Part shown: positions 25,461-37,000 of the stretch, in pieces
Layout: each line of letters opens with the position of its first letter
How positions within the stretch are numbered: the first letter of the stretch is position 1
Origin: Stromatinia cepivora
Lineage: Eukaryota > Ascomycota > Leotiomycetes > Helotiales > Sclerotiniaceae
Direction: 5' to 3'
Length of the DNA stretch: 64,000 nucleotides
Assembly (NCBI GenBank): GCA_014898415.1
Contig: RCTD01000014.1
Location: forward strand, 1,178,001-1,242,000
Notes under the pieces: generated by a model
What the model was told of the DNA's origin: nothing
Database searches by the model: none
The model's input: only the letters and a program-made list of their open reading frames with translations
Made by a program: the position numbers and the translations under genes

Positions 25461-26733
25461 ATGAATCCAATTTCTCGACAGCCTGCGACAAACAAAGTTC
25501 CTCCAGTCATCAAAGAACCGCAGAGAGCTTTTACCCCGGACACATCACATGGCGAAGGTTATCACTGAAATATTAATCTCACACTAATTATGATTGAGTA
25601 TAATACAGTAGTGGAAGTGGGAGGAAGGGGAAAGCTGCCGTATGCTCTTTTCGGGTTGAGTGAGTTAAATTCACGAGATAGCAGACTCAACGAGTTTGTG
25701 CCACTCAAATTGAGAGTTCGGTGAAGTGATCTTTCTCTCAGACTGCCAACATAAATTTGCCATGCACTTAAGTGGTGGTCCATTGGGTGCAGGGCAAGAT
25801 AAGCTTGTTATATGTCTTTGGTTGTGCCTTGCTAATTCGACGCAGGCTTTTAATCGAGAATCTGAGTCGCAACTTCTACGTTATGCATATCTTGATTTCT
25901 TTTTGGAGTCGCGATGGAAAAAGTGGTATTTAAGATAAAGTTAGATCGTGGATGGAATTTTTTTTCAACAACTCCTCCGCCTAAACACTCATATCCTTCA
26001 GTATATCATCTCAAGCGCAATTTCGGACAACGGCAACAGCAATCAAAGACGCCAATTACCTAAAAACACTACCGCAATTCAAATCAGCCAGGAGCTGAAA
26101 AGTATATTAAAAAAAGGCATATCACTAAGCCCATATTTGCTCGTTGACAACCCAAGTTCTTACATGTCGAAAGAGTTTGACAAAATCAGTTTGAGAATTT
26201 TGACGTAGCTGAAACGTGGTTTTTCTTTTGACTTTCATAGAATAGGCCTATTTATACTAAATAGTTTAGTATTGGATGAACGATCCATAGACGAGGCCGT
26301 CACTATAGCATAGGGTATTCTCATGCATAAAATAATATCTGGTAAGCGCTGCAGCCTGGTCATTTGGGATCCATCTGCAGATTTCTTCAGTAAAGGAAGC
26401 GACTTGGTAGCCGATGACTTCTTACTTGATCAAAAACTAGCCCTTCGAAGAATCGAAACGTTTCGCTTAGGCCGAAGATATGTTACTCCAATGGACATTT
26501 ATTTTGTGGCAAAAGAGAACTCGTCTGATGAAAACAAGTGCCAGTCAGTCATGGACTGGATACGCAGAATAATGATTTATGGACTTCCGCAGTCATTTGA
26601 TTCTCCGAGATACAAAGCTATACCAAGCGAAGTACTAACGAGAATTTTTGAAGAGAATGATGATGCATATGTTGAGGACATGAACGAGAATGAGACGTGG
26701 ACTATAAGAAAGGGAAGCAGTCTGGTAGTATGA
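25461..26733 (+). pseudogene. Decayed multi-exon gene of unknown family
   Basis: A CT-rich leader and an A-rich ATG context precede 25461. A plausible reading is exon 25461-25557, intron to 25608, exon 25609-25720, intron to 25772, then an open frame to about 25934. Together these give a protein-like chain (VEVGGRGKLPYALFGLSELNS, GGPLGAGQDKLVICLWLCLANS). From 25935 on, frames change and stops appear: a TAG at about 26311 lies directly before and in frame with a clean 137-codon stretch that ends at 26733 (SLVIWDPSADFFSKGSDL, PMDIYFVAKENSSDENK). I do not recognise the family. Broken splice logic and in-frame stops favour a pseudogene, though an unusual intron pattern could rescue parts of it. 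Confidence 0.4.
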
Positions 26734-27180
26734 AAAGGATTAAAACAATGAAAAATTCGACTCCTCCTAGACACGGTAACACCGAGAACCCAAAAGAGAA
26801 CAGAACAATGGACAACAATACAAATCAGCAATCTGGTAGCACGAAAGAAGCCGAGACAACGAATAGCTCCACTTCTCCTGAATATAATCACTACATTGAG
26901 GACACAGCTGAGAATGAGACAATATGCAATACGCAATATGACTAGAACAGCAATCTGGTGATATAAAAGAAAGTCAAAGTAATAAACAATTCAACTCCTT
27001 TTGAATGCAAAACTATACTGACGAATCGAATAAAAATAGAACAATAATCAATAAGACCGAAAAGCAATTTGACACTATAAGCGGAGTCAAGATAACAAAC
27101 AACTCGATTTCTCAAACTATACAGAGAGAATGAGCGAGAATGAGATCGCTGAGGCTGAGACAATCAAAAGTTTTAGATCG
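26715..27180 (+). repeat. Degenerate ~115-bp tandem repeats, four units
   Basis: The motif AGCARTCTGGTAG and the following AAAG..GA..CAA.AATTC.ACT.CT recur at about 26717, 26828, 26950 and 27064, that is with spacings of 111, 122 and 114 bp. Units have drifted and contain stops and frame changes. In the first units the frame reads as a Glu/Asn/Thr-rich repeat of about 38 residues, so this is probably the decayed C-terminal repeat domain of the preceding gene. Confidence 0.6.
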
Positions 27181-28135
27181 ATGAAAAGATTTGAGGATAT
27201 TAGTAACTTCTGAAATCATGAATGGTTTTCACGGTACCGGGGACTTTGGTGTATCGCTTTTGGATTGGGAGTATGTTTTGAAGAAGTAGTATGGCTTTCG
27301 GAATAGATTAGATTAGATTGATGGAGAATGGAAAATAGTTTCAGAGCTCGAGGATCTTTTTTGGTATTTTTGTTTGTTTTTTGTATGTCTTCGCGGTATC
27401 TTGAAAGTTGAGCTTTTAATTCTGGGAAGTGGGGAGGTGAATTTATAGAGAGTTATTAGAGTTTTAAAGAGTATCATCTAATTTGACGCATGGATCGCAT
27501 CTATAGAGTCGGAAACTCTCCAAAGTAGATATATAAATATAGTATAGATGACTGAAGAAAGAAAATATCATATACCCCCTCCACTAGTATTCCTTCAACA
27601 AAGGGTTTACCCCCCTCACCACTCAGATTTCGAATTACTCACCACCCCCAACCAAACTAAACCTATTCTCAACCAATCATACCAATTATAATAATTCTAA
27701 AATTTCAATACCGTCAATTTATTAGTTTACTCAAATATAAATATAAATTATATAGTATCATATAGAACTTGAACATAAGATATCAATATTATACTATTTC
27801 TCACATACTATCATATAAATAAGAAATAATTCGAGATATAGATATATATATATATTATATCTATATATCTATAATTAAAAGATCTTTCTATTCTTATCCT
27901 CGATTTATTTGTTTATTTGATTATAAATAAATATATATGTATCTGGATACAGTGGGGTATAGGAATAGGTATAAGAATAAGAATGAATATAAGAATAGGA
28001 ATAAGTTCAACAATAGGAAATGTATAGATGAATAGAGAGAGGTATAAGAATTTATATGGATAGAGCGAGGTTAGGGATAGGTATAAGAATAGGTATTTAA
28101 ACAACGCAACGCATAACGGGATCAACAATTTTAAC
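27181..28135. other. Very AT-rich spacer
   Basis: No gene. It contains an AT-alternating palindromic patch near 27839-27875 and degenerate ATAAGAATAGGAATAGG repeats from about 27950, which grade into the perfect microsatellite that follows. Confidence 0.5.
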
Positions 28136-28326
28136 AAGAATAAGAATAAGAATAAGAATAAGAATAAGAATAAGAATAAGAATAAGAATAAGAATAAGAA
28201 TAAGAATAAGAATAAGAATAAGAATAAGAATAAGAATAAGAATAAGAATAAGAATAAGAATAAGAATAAGAATAAGAATAAGAATAAGAATAAGAATAAG
28301 AATAAGAATAAGAATAAGAATAAGAA
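28136..28326. repeat. Perfect hexanucleotide microsatellite (AAGAAT)n, about 32 units
   Basis: The 191-bp run repeats AAGAAT without interruption. All long open frames across it (Ile/Leu or Ser/Tyr dipeptide runs on the minus strand) are products of the repeat and not genes. It lies about 200 bp beyond the stop of the LAP3 gene, so it may fall within or just past its 3' UTR. Confidence 0.97.
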
Positions 28327-28532
28327 AAGAACAAGTAATGCAATAAAGCATGCATGCAAACAATTTCAACAGTTATTTATAGGATAAAACAAAGAATCTA
28401 TTCTCTTCCACCTCTCATCTCAATCCCATTACCACCAGTCAACCCTAGCATTAAAACGTGCGTACCATCATCATATCTCGTATCTCATAACCCCTCCCAG
28501 ACCTTCCCATTCCCCCCTCAAACCCTCCCCAC

Positions 28533-30283
28533 CTAAGCCAACGCACCCATCGGATCCCAAAGCTTCAAAACCTCCGGTTCCATCCCCAAAACATCCCTAA
28601 CCTCCTTCGTCACAAACCTCGGTTCCACCACCGCCTGATAAACAAATTGATCCATCCACCCATCACTCATAACAAACCAACCATGATCTCCCGCTCCTTC
28701 TCCCCAACTATTCTGTACTCTCCACCTTACACTCTTTCCCTGCTCGTCGAGATGCACCGCCGTGAGAACCATCGCGTGGGTCATTGCACTTTCGCCCGTC
28801 ATGAGACGTTGTGCTTTCGTCATGCCGAGTTTAACATTAAAGCCTAATTCGTAATCGATGAGGTCGACGTCCATGATTCCCTTTTGCGAATTGCTGTATT
28901 TTCCTACGTCGGATCCGAAGAAGATTGGGAGTCCGGCTTTTAACATGGAGATGCAGGCCTTTTTCATGGTGGTCATGTCAACATTGACATAGGTGATGGG
29001 ACGACCACCTACGATGTTACCGAGACGATCAACGGTGAGGAGAGTATTGTATTCATTTCTTGGATCATTGACTAGAGAAAACATATCATGGACCGTAGAA
29101 TTGGTGATTCGAATTGATTTTGGAGAATTCAATTCATTGGCGAATTCGATAGGTGTAGTCTTTAATTCTTGAGCTTTGCCATCCTTGTCTAGATATTGCC
29201 ATGTAAAAGCAGCATCACATGGAGGAGGTGGACCAAGAGCCAGAGTGAGAATGAGATGAATTTGGCGAACCATATTCTCCTTCATATTGTTCAAGGTATG
29301 TGGAGACTTTGAGGCAGCAGCGACTCTTAACTTGAGAGCATCTTCTCGGAGTTTGGTTGTGATAATACTGTCGATCACAGAGGATGATTGAGCATTGAAG
29401 CTATCTGGATAGAGAACTTGTGGTACGAGTCCATATTTATGGACGAGGTTGTAAACCCTATATGCAAATTTGATTAGAATCTTAGTTCAAGGTTAACATC
29501 ATCTAAAGAGGAGACATACATATCCCACTGCCCACCATCACTAACTGGACTCTCCATCAACCTCTGCACCAATCTTCCATCTAAATCTTCTCCCACTGTA
29601 TCAAGAATCTGTTCTAAAAACCAATTCGCCTTTTCCAATTTATCCCAAAAGAACAAATATGCCTGGGATAGTTCAAATTCCTCAAGATTATGTCTTTTCA
29701 TGATCGCAACTCGAAAAACATTGGTAGAAGCAAATAACCAACATCGTCCAGATTGTCTTTGGTTTGTAATTGGGGCTCCTTCAAAAGGGATTTTAATGGA
29801 GAAGATTTGTTGGTCTTGATTGAGTGTTGCGCGGGATGTTAAGACGGTTCGTGGATCAGCACCGCTGAGAGCGCTGAGGGCAAGTCTGGGATTGGGTTGT
29901 TAGTATATTGCATTTGAAGTTTGCAGGAACAGCCGATATCCCCTCTCCTCTCTTTTCTCTCCTCTCCATTTCCTTTCCCCTCAACTTAAGTTTATACATA
30001 TAAATCTAACATACCGATTCTTAGGATCACTCAAAAGTTCCTCTTCCCATTTCTCAACTCGTGCAGCACTTAATGGAGTCCACTGAGCTTGCGAAGACTG
30101 GAACTGCGAAGTCTGAACCCGCAAAGCACCCTTCTCATCAACACGAACATAATCATCCTCCTGATCCTGCTCAGATCGAAGCTCCATATTTTGAATCTTT
30201 TCGAGGAGTATACGTTGAGCCTCTGCTGAGGAGGTCGATGTAGATTTTACGGTTGAGTTCGCGGTTGAGTGTGTTGAGCCCAT
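28533..30283 (-). CDS. LAP3: Bleomycin hydrolase / cysteine aminopeptidase (peptidase C1B)
   Basis: A papain-fold hexameric cysteine aminopeptidase (yeast Lap3/Gal6/Blh1) that trims peptides, detoxifies homocysteine thiolactone and deamidates bleomycin. Exons on the minus strand are 30283-30015, 29885-29520 and 29457-28533 (introns 129 and 62 nt), giving 519 residues. The catalytic triad is visible: Cys138 in NQRQSGRCWLFA, His439 in MTHAMVLTAV and Asn461 in VQNSWGEG. The N-terminal ~80 residues are a Ser/Thr-rich then charged extension. It opens MGSTHS, which fits an N-myristoylation pattern (Gly2, Ser6), though that is only a pattern match. The chain ends WDPMGALA, lacking the single residue (Lys in yeast, Glu in human) that I recall after this motif and that yeast Gal6 removes by self-processing. 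Family call is secure. Confidence 0.95.
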
Positions 30284-31314
30284 TTTGGGAATTTTTCTTG
30301 GTTTGTGGTTTGAAGTTTGAAGGAAGTTATGGGTGATTTGAGGTGTGATTTATAATTTGTGATTGTAATTTGCAATTCGAATTAATGTGCGAAATAGAAA
30401 TAGAAACAGAACAGAACAGAACAAAAAAGACCAGGAGTATCCAACGAAGATTTAATAAAAAAAAGAATCTAGAAATGGATCAATACGAAGCGCACGATCG
30501 ATATAGAAACCGATTTAATAAAGTGTGTGCGATTATCTATCAACAACCTCTACAAATAGCGGGGAAATAGAGTTAAAACATAAAGCTCAAACTTAAATGG
30601 TATCATGTGCTTATTGCTTATTGCTTATTGCTTATTGCATATCTATCTAGATAAAGAAGGTACGGATAGAGTACATACGTACAACCTTGTGCGAACCATC
30701 AAGGTACTTGAATATTTCTTACTCGATCTATCAATCCAATGAATGTGATAACCCCCACCCCACCTCCGATTTTATGACATGATTTATTTATTCATTTATG
30801 TATGATTGTGAAGATCGGAAGAGGTAGGATTGTGTGCATTTCCGATCATGGCTGAGTACATTCCCAAAGTCACATTCCTCAAAGGTCACCCAGTCACACA
30901 ATGGAATTTAATCATCCAAAAAACAAAAAGCAAAAATATAAGTAAAAGACAAGCAGCGTGTTTTCATTCTGGGTCTTCTCCTATTTGCACAATTACAAAG
31001 TAGAAAAAGACCTCAGTATCAAGAACCCTCTCTACCATCACGCTAATACCACCGAAGTAGTAATAACATGAACGGCATCAAGGAACCACTTGAATACATC
31101 GTTAAACTAAAAGAATCCGAAAGACCAGATAAAACCCGATCGTCCAAATTTCATCCCTCATTAATCAATCTGAATCCATATCTACCCCCATCATACGTTT
31201 CAAATTTTCCCTCCGAAAATGCACAAATCATGATGAAAAAGAAAAGAGACTCCACCCTGGAAGGCCACTGGATATTTGCCGGTAGGACGCCATGGTATGA
31301 CTGGTACAGGAAAT
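30284..31314. other. Spacer between LAP3 and HEX-1
   Basis: No gene. Contains the LAP3 promoter at its left, a fourfold TTGCTTA run at about 30610-30637, and the 3' flank of HEX-1 on its right. Confidence 0.5.
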
Positions 31315-32011
31315 CTACAAACGGGACCCGTGGACGGTCTTCATGTCAACGGCGATCTCACGACCTCCATCGGCAACGACCATGATGCGGATGCTACCAC
31401 GGCCACCTTCGAAGGCCTCCTTGAGACGGGTCCAGAGGTTGGATTGGTCCAAAACGGGAATGGCTTGCTTGACATCTCCGGTCTCGGTCATGGCGACAAC
31501 TAATTCAATGTTAGGATAAGATACTTATACATGAGATGGTAGAAAACTTACCGCTGTGGTCTTGGAGATCAAGAACACGGTATTGCTTGAAGACTGGTCC
31601 CAACATGGTTTGAACGACGACACTTGGGCTTGGGTTGGCGATGAAAGACGACTCTTCATTTAATTGTCTGGTGAAGAGGTCGACACCCAAGTAACGGTGT
31701 TGGCCAGTGGCAGCGGAGGTGGTGATACGGATAACCTGGCAAGGACGTCCTTGGAGCATCAAGAGGTCACCCATACGGATGTGGTGGCAAGGGATGGTAA
31801 CGGTATTGGCAGGTTGCTTTGGAGCAGCAACGGCTGGGGCGCCGGCTAAATCGAGAGAGTCAATTGGGTCCTGGTAAATATCCTTCCCGTGTCCATGGAA
31901 ATACTCCCCACGCAAGGAGTGGTAGTTCCCTGATAATGATGCTTAGGGTACAGGAGGGGGTTAGAGAAAAAACAAACAAAGAAGCTTACCTTCATCATCG
32001 TAGTAACCCAT
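31315..32011 (-). CDS. hex1: Woronin body major protein HEX-1 (AUG-initiated form)
   Basis: HEX-1 self-assembles into the crystalline core of Woronin bodies, peroxisome-derived organelles that plug septal pores after injury; it is specific to Pezizomycotina. Exons on the minus strand are 32011-31990, 31929-31552 and 31499-31315 (introns 60 and 52 nt), giving 194 residues. The first exon encodes MGYYDDEG and joins NYHSLRGEY, the family's start. The core has the eIF5A-like fold (TVTIPCHHIRMGDLLMLQGRP, HRYLGVDLFTRQLNEE, YRVLDLQDHSVVAMTETGDVKQ). The last residues are HGSRL, a PTS1 peroxisome-import signal. It is not eIF5A: there is no hypusine loop and PTS1 is present. The reading frame continues upstream of this ATG for 330 codons without stop; see the next entry. 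Confidence 0.96.
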
Positions 32012-33462
32012 TTCGATATTGACTGGTTTGAAACTTGTGGTGGATTTGGGTGCGGGTGGAGAGTACTTGACGAGTTGACTTTCACGAACTTCTTCGGTGA
32101 AAGTAGATCTAGCTGGTGTGCGAGGTTGCTTGACGTGAACGACTTCCTCGAATTTTTCTTCGTGGAAGGTTGACTTGGGTTTATGGGAGTGAGTAGATCT
32201 AGGAGGTGGGACGATAGTAGACTCGGTTATGCGGGTCTCCTCGATGTATCTTGGTTCAGAGACACGAGATTTGGGAGGGTCGACGATGATAGTGTCTTCC
32301 TTGAAACTTGGTTGAGTTCGGGAACGGTATTGACGTTCGACGAAATCGATGTTGGTCTCGGTGGTACTCTTTTGAGGAACAGAGTATTGAGAATCAACTT
32401 CGGAAGGTTCGTAACGAGGTTGACGTGTACGTTCAAGTTGGAAGTCTACCTCAGAAGATGGACGACGTTGATGGTGGTGATGATGATGATGTTCACGACG
32501 AGGAAGTTCGATGTTAACTTCAGTGTGTTTATGGTGATGATCACTTTCTCTTTCAAAAGAAGCTTCGAAGTGTCGGTGATGGTGTGGGGTGTTAAGATCG
32601 AAGGAAGCAGAGTGGTGTTTGTGTTTGTGTTCTGGTCTAAAGAAGGTAAAGAAAACAAAAGGTCAGTTAATGAAGAAAATTAAACGGTGAGCGTTACTGT
32701 GTCAACACTAAAAGAAAAAATAGCCCATGTATTTTGGGGTAAGGGGGGGGCTGGGACTAAACCGAAGATCGTTGGACTGTGCGTCGTAATAAAAAACAAG
32801 AAAGCTGGCAAATTTGTCTCAGAAGGACCCAATTAATTGTTAATTGGGTCCTGGACCTTCCGATATGGCCAGATCTTGAAATGTTGTATAACGAGAAAAA
32901 TAGGAAATGGTGCCAAAAATTGTGAAAAAGAGGTGAAGGGGTGAAAATGTAGGTGAGATTTTTGTGGGTGTTTTTTTTGGTGTTGATTTTGAAAGTGTAT
33001 GTGTTGCTTTGATTTTCGATTTCTTTTCCATTTATTGGTAGTGGATTTTGGGGAAGTTGTGAGTTGAATTGTAAAGAAATGAATTTTTACTACTAACCTG
33101 CGTTCTTCACGAATATAAACTTCTTCTTCCTGTCGGCTCGGACGGTATTCAGAACGTCGGTCTTCTTCACGGGTAATACGAACTTCTTCTTTTTCTTCTT
33201 CTAAGTACTCCTGTGGTCTCTGAGGAGGGGGAGGATGAGGAAGGGCTTGTTGTTCTTGAAGTTGATGATGTTGATGTTGAGAGTAAGAAGATTGGGCGTC
33301 CTCTTCTTGACCTTCCCGTCCGACGCGCTCGTGATGATGAGGTAAAGTGATTTCACCTTCGACGTGAGTCTCGGTGATATGAATGGGTTGCGCAGCGGCG
33401 TCGCTTTTATACGACGACGGGAAGATGCTGAAGGGGATCGGTACTCGCGCGTCAAAGTCCAG
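32012..33462 (-). CDS. hex1: In-frame, methionine-free N-terminal extension of HEX-1, possibly CUG-initiated
   Basis: Upstream of the HEX-1 AUG the same frame stays open over 32636-32012. It joins, by a phase-matched 461-nt intron at 32637-33097 (GTTAGT..TTTAG), an exon at 33462-33098. The 330 codons look translated: charged and His-rich (EEEVYIREERR, REHHHHHHQRR), with repeated R-S-T-F-x-E-E motifs and pair-wise phase agreement at the splice. There is no Met in it, and in the predicted mature RNA no ATG in any frame between 33462 and 32012. The stop TGA lies at 33477-33475. The first good near-cognate start is CTG at 33462-33460, with A at -3 and G at +4. Starting there gives a 524-residue long isoform. 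Longer HEX proteins are, as I recall, reported in Aspergillus. An upstream ATG exon spliced to this region is the main alternative. Confidence 0.6.
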
Positions 33463-34000
33463 GTTGACGACCTTTCAATGCGAGAACACTTCTCGAATAC
33501 CTTTCAGCGTGCCGAAAGGATATCACAAGAAGGATCTCTACTTCTTGAGGTAGAAGGAAGAGGGAAGAAAACGGTTTTTTGGTTTTAACGTTTCTTGACT
33601 CGTCTTTCAATTTTCAAAAAATTTATTTTGAGGTCTTTCAAATTGAACAAAAAGTAGCAAGAGTATATTGTTATTGCGATGTGCAAAAAAGTAGTGTAGG
33701 TATGAAAAGGTGTGTGTACAAAGTTGATTGGGGATTGGGGATTGCGATTTCGAGGTTGTATTTGTGTAGATGTGGGGTGGAGGTGGGAAAAAGATAGAAG
33801 AAAGTTTGAAATTGAGATTGAGGGAAGGGTGGTGGTGGTGGGAGAAGTTTTTTTTTTTTTTTTTTAAGAAAATCAGGGTGGTTGGATATTCAATCTGTAT
33901 ATCGAGCCAGCAGGGTAATTCAATTTTAAATTATAGCCTTTTTGATTTTTGATTTTTGATTTTTGACTTTTGATTTTTGATTTGTTTATTTGTTTGTTTA
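33463..34000 (-). promoter_or_regulatory. ATG-free leader region of HEX-1
   Basis: On the minus strand no ATG occurs from 34000 down to the HEX-1 extension. The region is A/C-rich with CAAAAATCAAAAATC repeats near 33945-33980 and an A20-like tract (T20 on the plus strand) near 33849-33865. The nearest ATG further upstream, at about 34001, is followed at once by TAA. This fits a long scanned 5' leader, although the transcription start is not known. Confidence 0.45.
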
Positions 34001-34002
34001 CA

Positions 34003-37000
34003 TTCACTTTTTGTTTAGCTGTTATTATTTATTACTAACTATATTGAGTAATTACCTCGCTGATTCAGATAGTTACATTGAAGCCAAGTTACAATGCAGA
34101 AATTTAAAAAGGTAGGGAAGAAGGCTGTTTTTATGATGTGAATAGATGAATAGATAGAGCGATGGATGAGGGATGAATGGAGGGATTGAAGAGTAATGAA
34201 AGTGACTTGTATAATGAGACGGAAATAAATAAAAATGATATTTGTCATACTGTTCTTGTTCTCTATTGAATTTTGGATTTGAATGATGAAACTGATTGAA
34301 GTTTGTTTGGTACGCTCCAATTTCTTTTCTTTTGATTTCTTAGGTACCTTCTCTTTATGGTATTGTAGGTATCTATCTCAGCTACCCCAGATAGTCCAAA
34401 CATCCATTCGTGAACCAAAACTCAACTAGGTACTTTTTAAACTATTCCGACTATGGATTTACGGAGGTTCTTCAGTGTTCACCAATATCATGCAATCCAT
34501 TCATGTATCAATACTTGTACTCTCTGTAAGTTTCCGATAGAAGGAATCCTCTGCAAATCAAAACAACCACCACCACCAAAAAAAAAAAAGGAATCTAGGT
34601 AGCCTCACAATTTGGCCGTGTTCCTCGGACCAATGTCTAATGTGGATAAGTCAAAGTTTCAATAGCTTTTCAAAATGAAGGTTAAGAACTTAAGTGGCCT
34701 GTAAGAAATAAAATCCAATTTCCCTCGAGCTTCAGCTCCTCACAAATTGGAACATCCTTGACGTGACTCGTGTCGTGGAATCAATTCATTGGATGATAGG
34801 ATGAAATGAAGTGTAAGCTCAACGTAGGCTTGCCTCCTGTAGCTCCTCTTCCCGAGCTTCTAAGTTCTCACATGTAAACAGAACACCAAAAGCTCGAATC
34901 AGATGTCAGTACGATGCAGAAGGAACATGAATCTAGAGCTTCATAAATCAATCAATTATTCATATGAAGGTGCATATGAAGCTACCACACTTGTAAGCTT
35001 CATTAGATAATTTTGATAACATCGCACATCACTCACACAAGTTGGTTGATAAGGAAAAAGACGCAATTTGGGTGATGTGATCTACACCTCGGTTCTCTTC
35101 TTTCTTTCCTCACACGGTCACACTTCACTCCGTCCAAGCTTCCAATTAGTAAGGGGTCTTTTCCGTTGCTATCAAAGGTTATCAGCCATAGCAAACCCTG
35201 TTAAAGTTCAGGTACCTTGTTCGACCTCATTTTAAATTTCTGTCCTTTCTGACACAGCGCCGCTTCCGACTCCCGTCCGAGACTAGTTTATCCATTAGCG
35301 TCAAACCTACCTTACTCCGCAAATTCTTGGCAAAATATCCGACCTTCTCAATTTTTCTGATCCAACCAAGGTTTCTCAAGTGGAACAATCAAATCAATCA
35401 TGTTACTTTTTTTTTTTCTATTGCCCGAGCGTAAATCTCCAGCCATCTTTTCTTCGTCGGTGTTGGATCAATGTATCATTGAACACGTACCGAAACTTCA
35501 AGAGGTGGCAGGAAGTCTCCATAAGTGCTTCTCCGGTAAATTACAGGACTGGTGCCGCCGATGCGGTACAAGGTCTACATTAACATCCCGGATCAGTTGC
35601 ACATTTTCCTACCTCGAAATTTCTTGTTCGTTTCATTTCAACTCTTCAGGCGTAGCGACCCCCAACCCCGCCCTTTTCAAAGAGTGGTTCGCTCGGAAGT
35701 CTGAATATGCAATACAAGCTGGGACTATTCAGCTTCATCTGCACGTATTCGTTTTTGCTATCCACAGCCATCGTATTTCACTCACCGTGTTAAGATCCGT
35801 CAGCTTTCGTGGCACAAAACTGGCACGGCCACAACAATATACCCAGCACTCGGTACCACCGTTTGTTGAAGTTGCCAGCTTGAGAAGCGAGCCGCAAGGT
35901 CTGCACGATGTCGGGCGATACCCGAGGATCCATAAAACACGTCGTACCTTGCTCGGTGTGGTGAGGTGGAGTAGACCCATTCTTCATGAGACTCCATCAG
36001 TGATGCAGTCAGTGTCTTTGCTGTGAAAACAACTCAGAGAGCTGAAGCTTAAGACTTAAGCCGAGGCATGTTGACATCACCAGATGAATGAATCATTGTT
36101 TACTTTGCTATCAGTCACGTTGGACTTACAAGTTTCTGCGTGCTGACCTTTGACTAATGTGCCAGCTATCATTGCAGCCAGCAAGGTACCGGAAAATGCG
36201 TCCGTAGATTCTTGTCGACTTGATCAAAATCTTCTTTGCTAGCCATAGGAACAAAGCTTACATGAATGGGACATGCGGCCATCAGACCTAGAGGAGAAAG
36301 GGGAGAACATGTTACTGTGTCTCGTCAGATTGACATAGAGTTAACTGGTTCAGAAACGTCGATTTGGAGTTGGTTGTATTGTGCAACAAAAATTCCCTTC
36401 GCTATTGCATCTCTAGGAATTCTGGCAATAGCACATGGCCATTTAATCCGTGGAAAACGAAATCAAGTTTTCACGCATGGATATCAGAAAAGTTCTACAA
36501 ATGGTACTGGAGATTTCAATTTGTCCATAAGGATTTCGCTTGCCTTGTCGCATAAGAGCGTCCCTATAAAATTCGGATCTCCTAATGTTGGGGTTTCAAC
36601 AAGTCTTGAGGTCTTCTATTTTGAACTTGGACATTGGGCCGTTGGGTAACTTAGGTTGTAGTCTCAAATGGCATAATGGAATATCGTTGTCTTTTCCTAC
36701 TCACAACTAGATCTGGACTCTTCTTCGCTTACTTTAACGAACAATACTTCTGAAGTTTATCTACTGCACAAGGTTTTCCACTTCTCATTCAACTTTTCAA
36801 GTCAAGCGATTTAAAGGTTTACTTTGATTTTCTCACAGTTTGTGATGATTTACCTAGCAAGGGAAAGAAATACAAATCTCAACCAGAAGATATCTTTATC
36901 AAATGAGGATTCTCCATATGGCCGAGAAGCGCACACAATCCTACACTGTCCTATATTCGAAGTTAGCTTTCGGCTGGTTTACTTCTGATGAGCTAACTCG

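Noticed and set aside
27913..28369. Long minus-strand open frames of Phe-Leu, Ile-Leu or Ser-Tyr repeats
   Set aside because: They are translations of the AAGAAT microsatellite in three phases and carry no protein signal.
31511..31915. eIF5A gene
   Set aside because: The core is eIF5A-like, but MGYYDDEG start, lack of the hypusine loop and the SRL ending identify HEX-1.
35400..36026. 208-codon open frame on the plus strand
   Set aside because: No start context, no domain, and frames in several phases on both strands are open here; probably base composition.
36266..36649. 127-codon open frame with a hydrophobic segment
   Set aside because: No homology pattern and no gene-like flanks.
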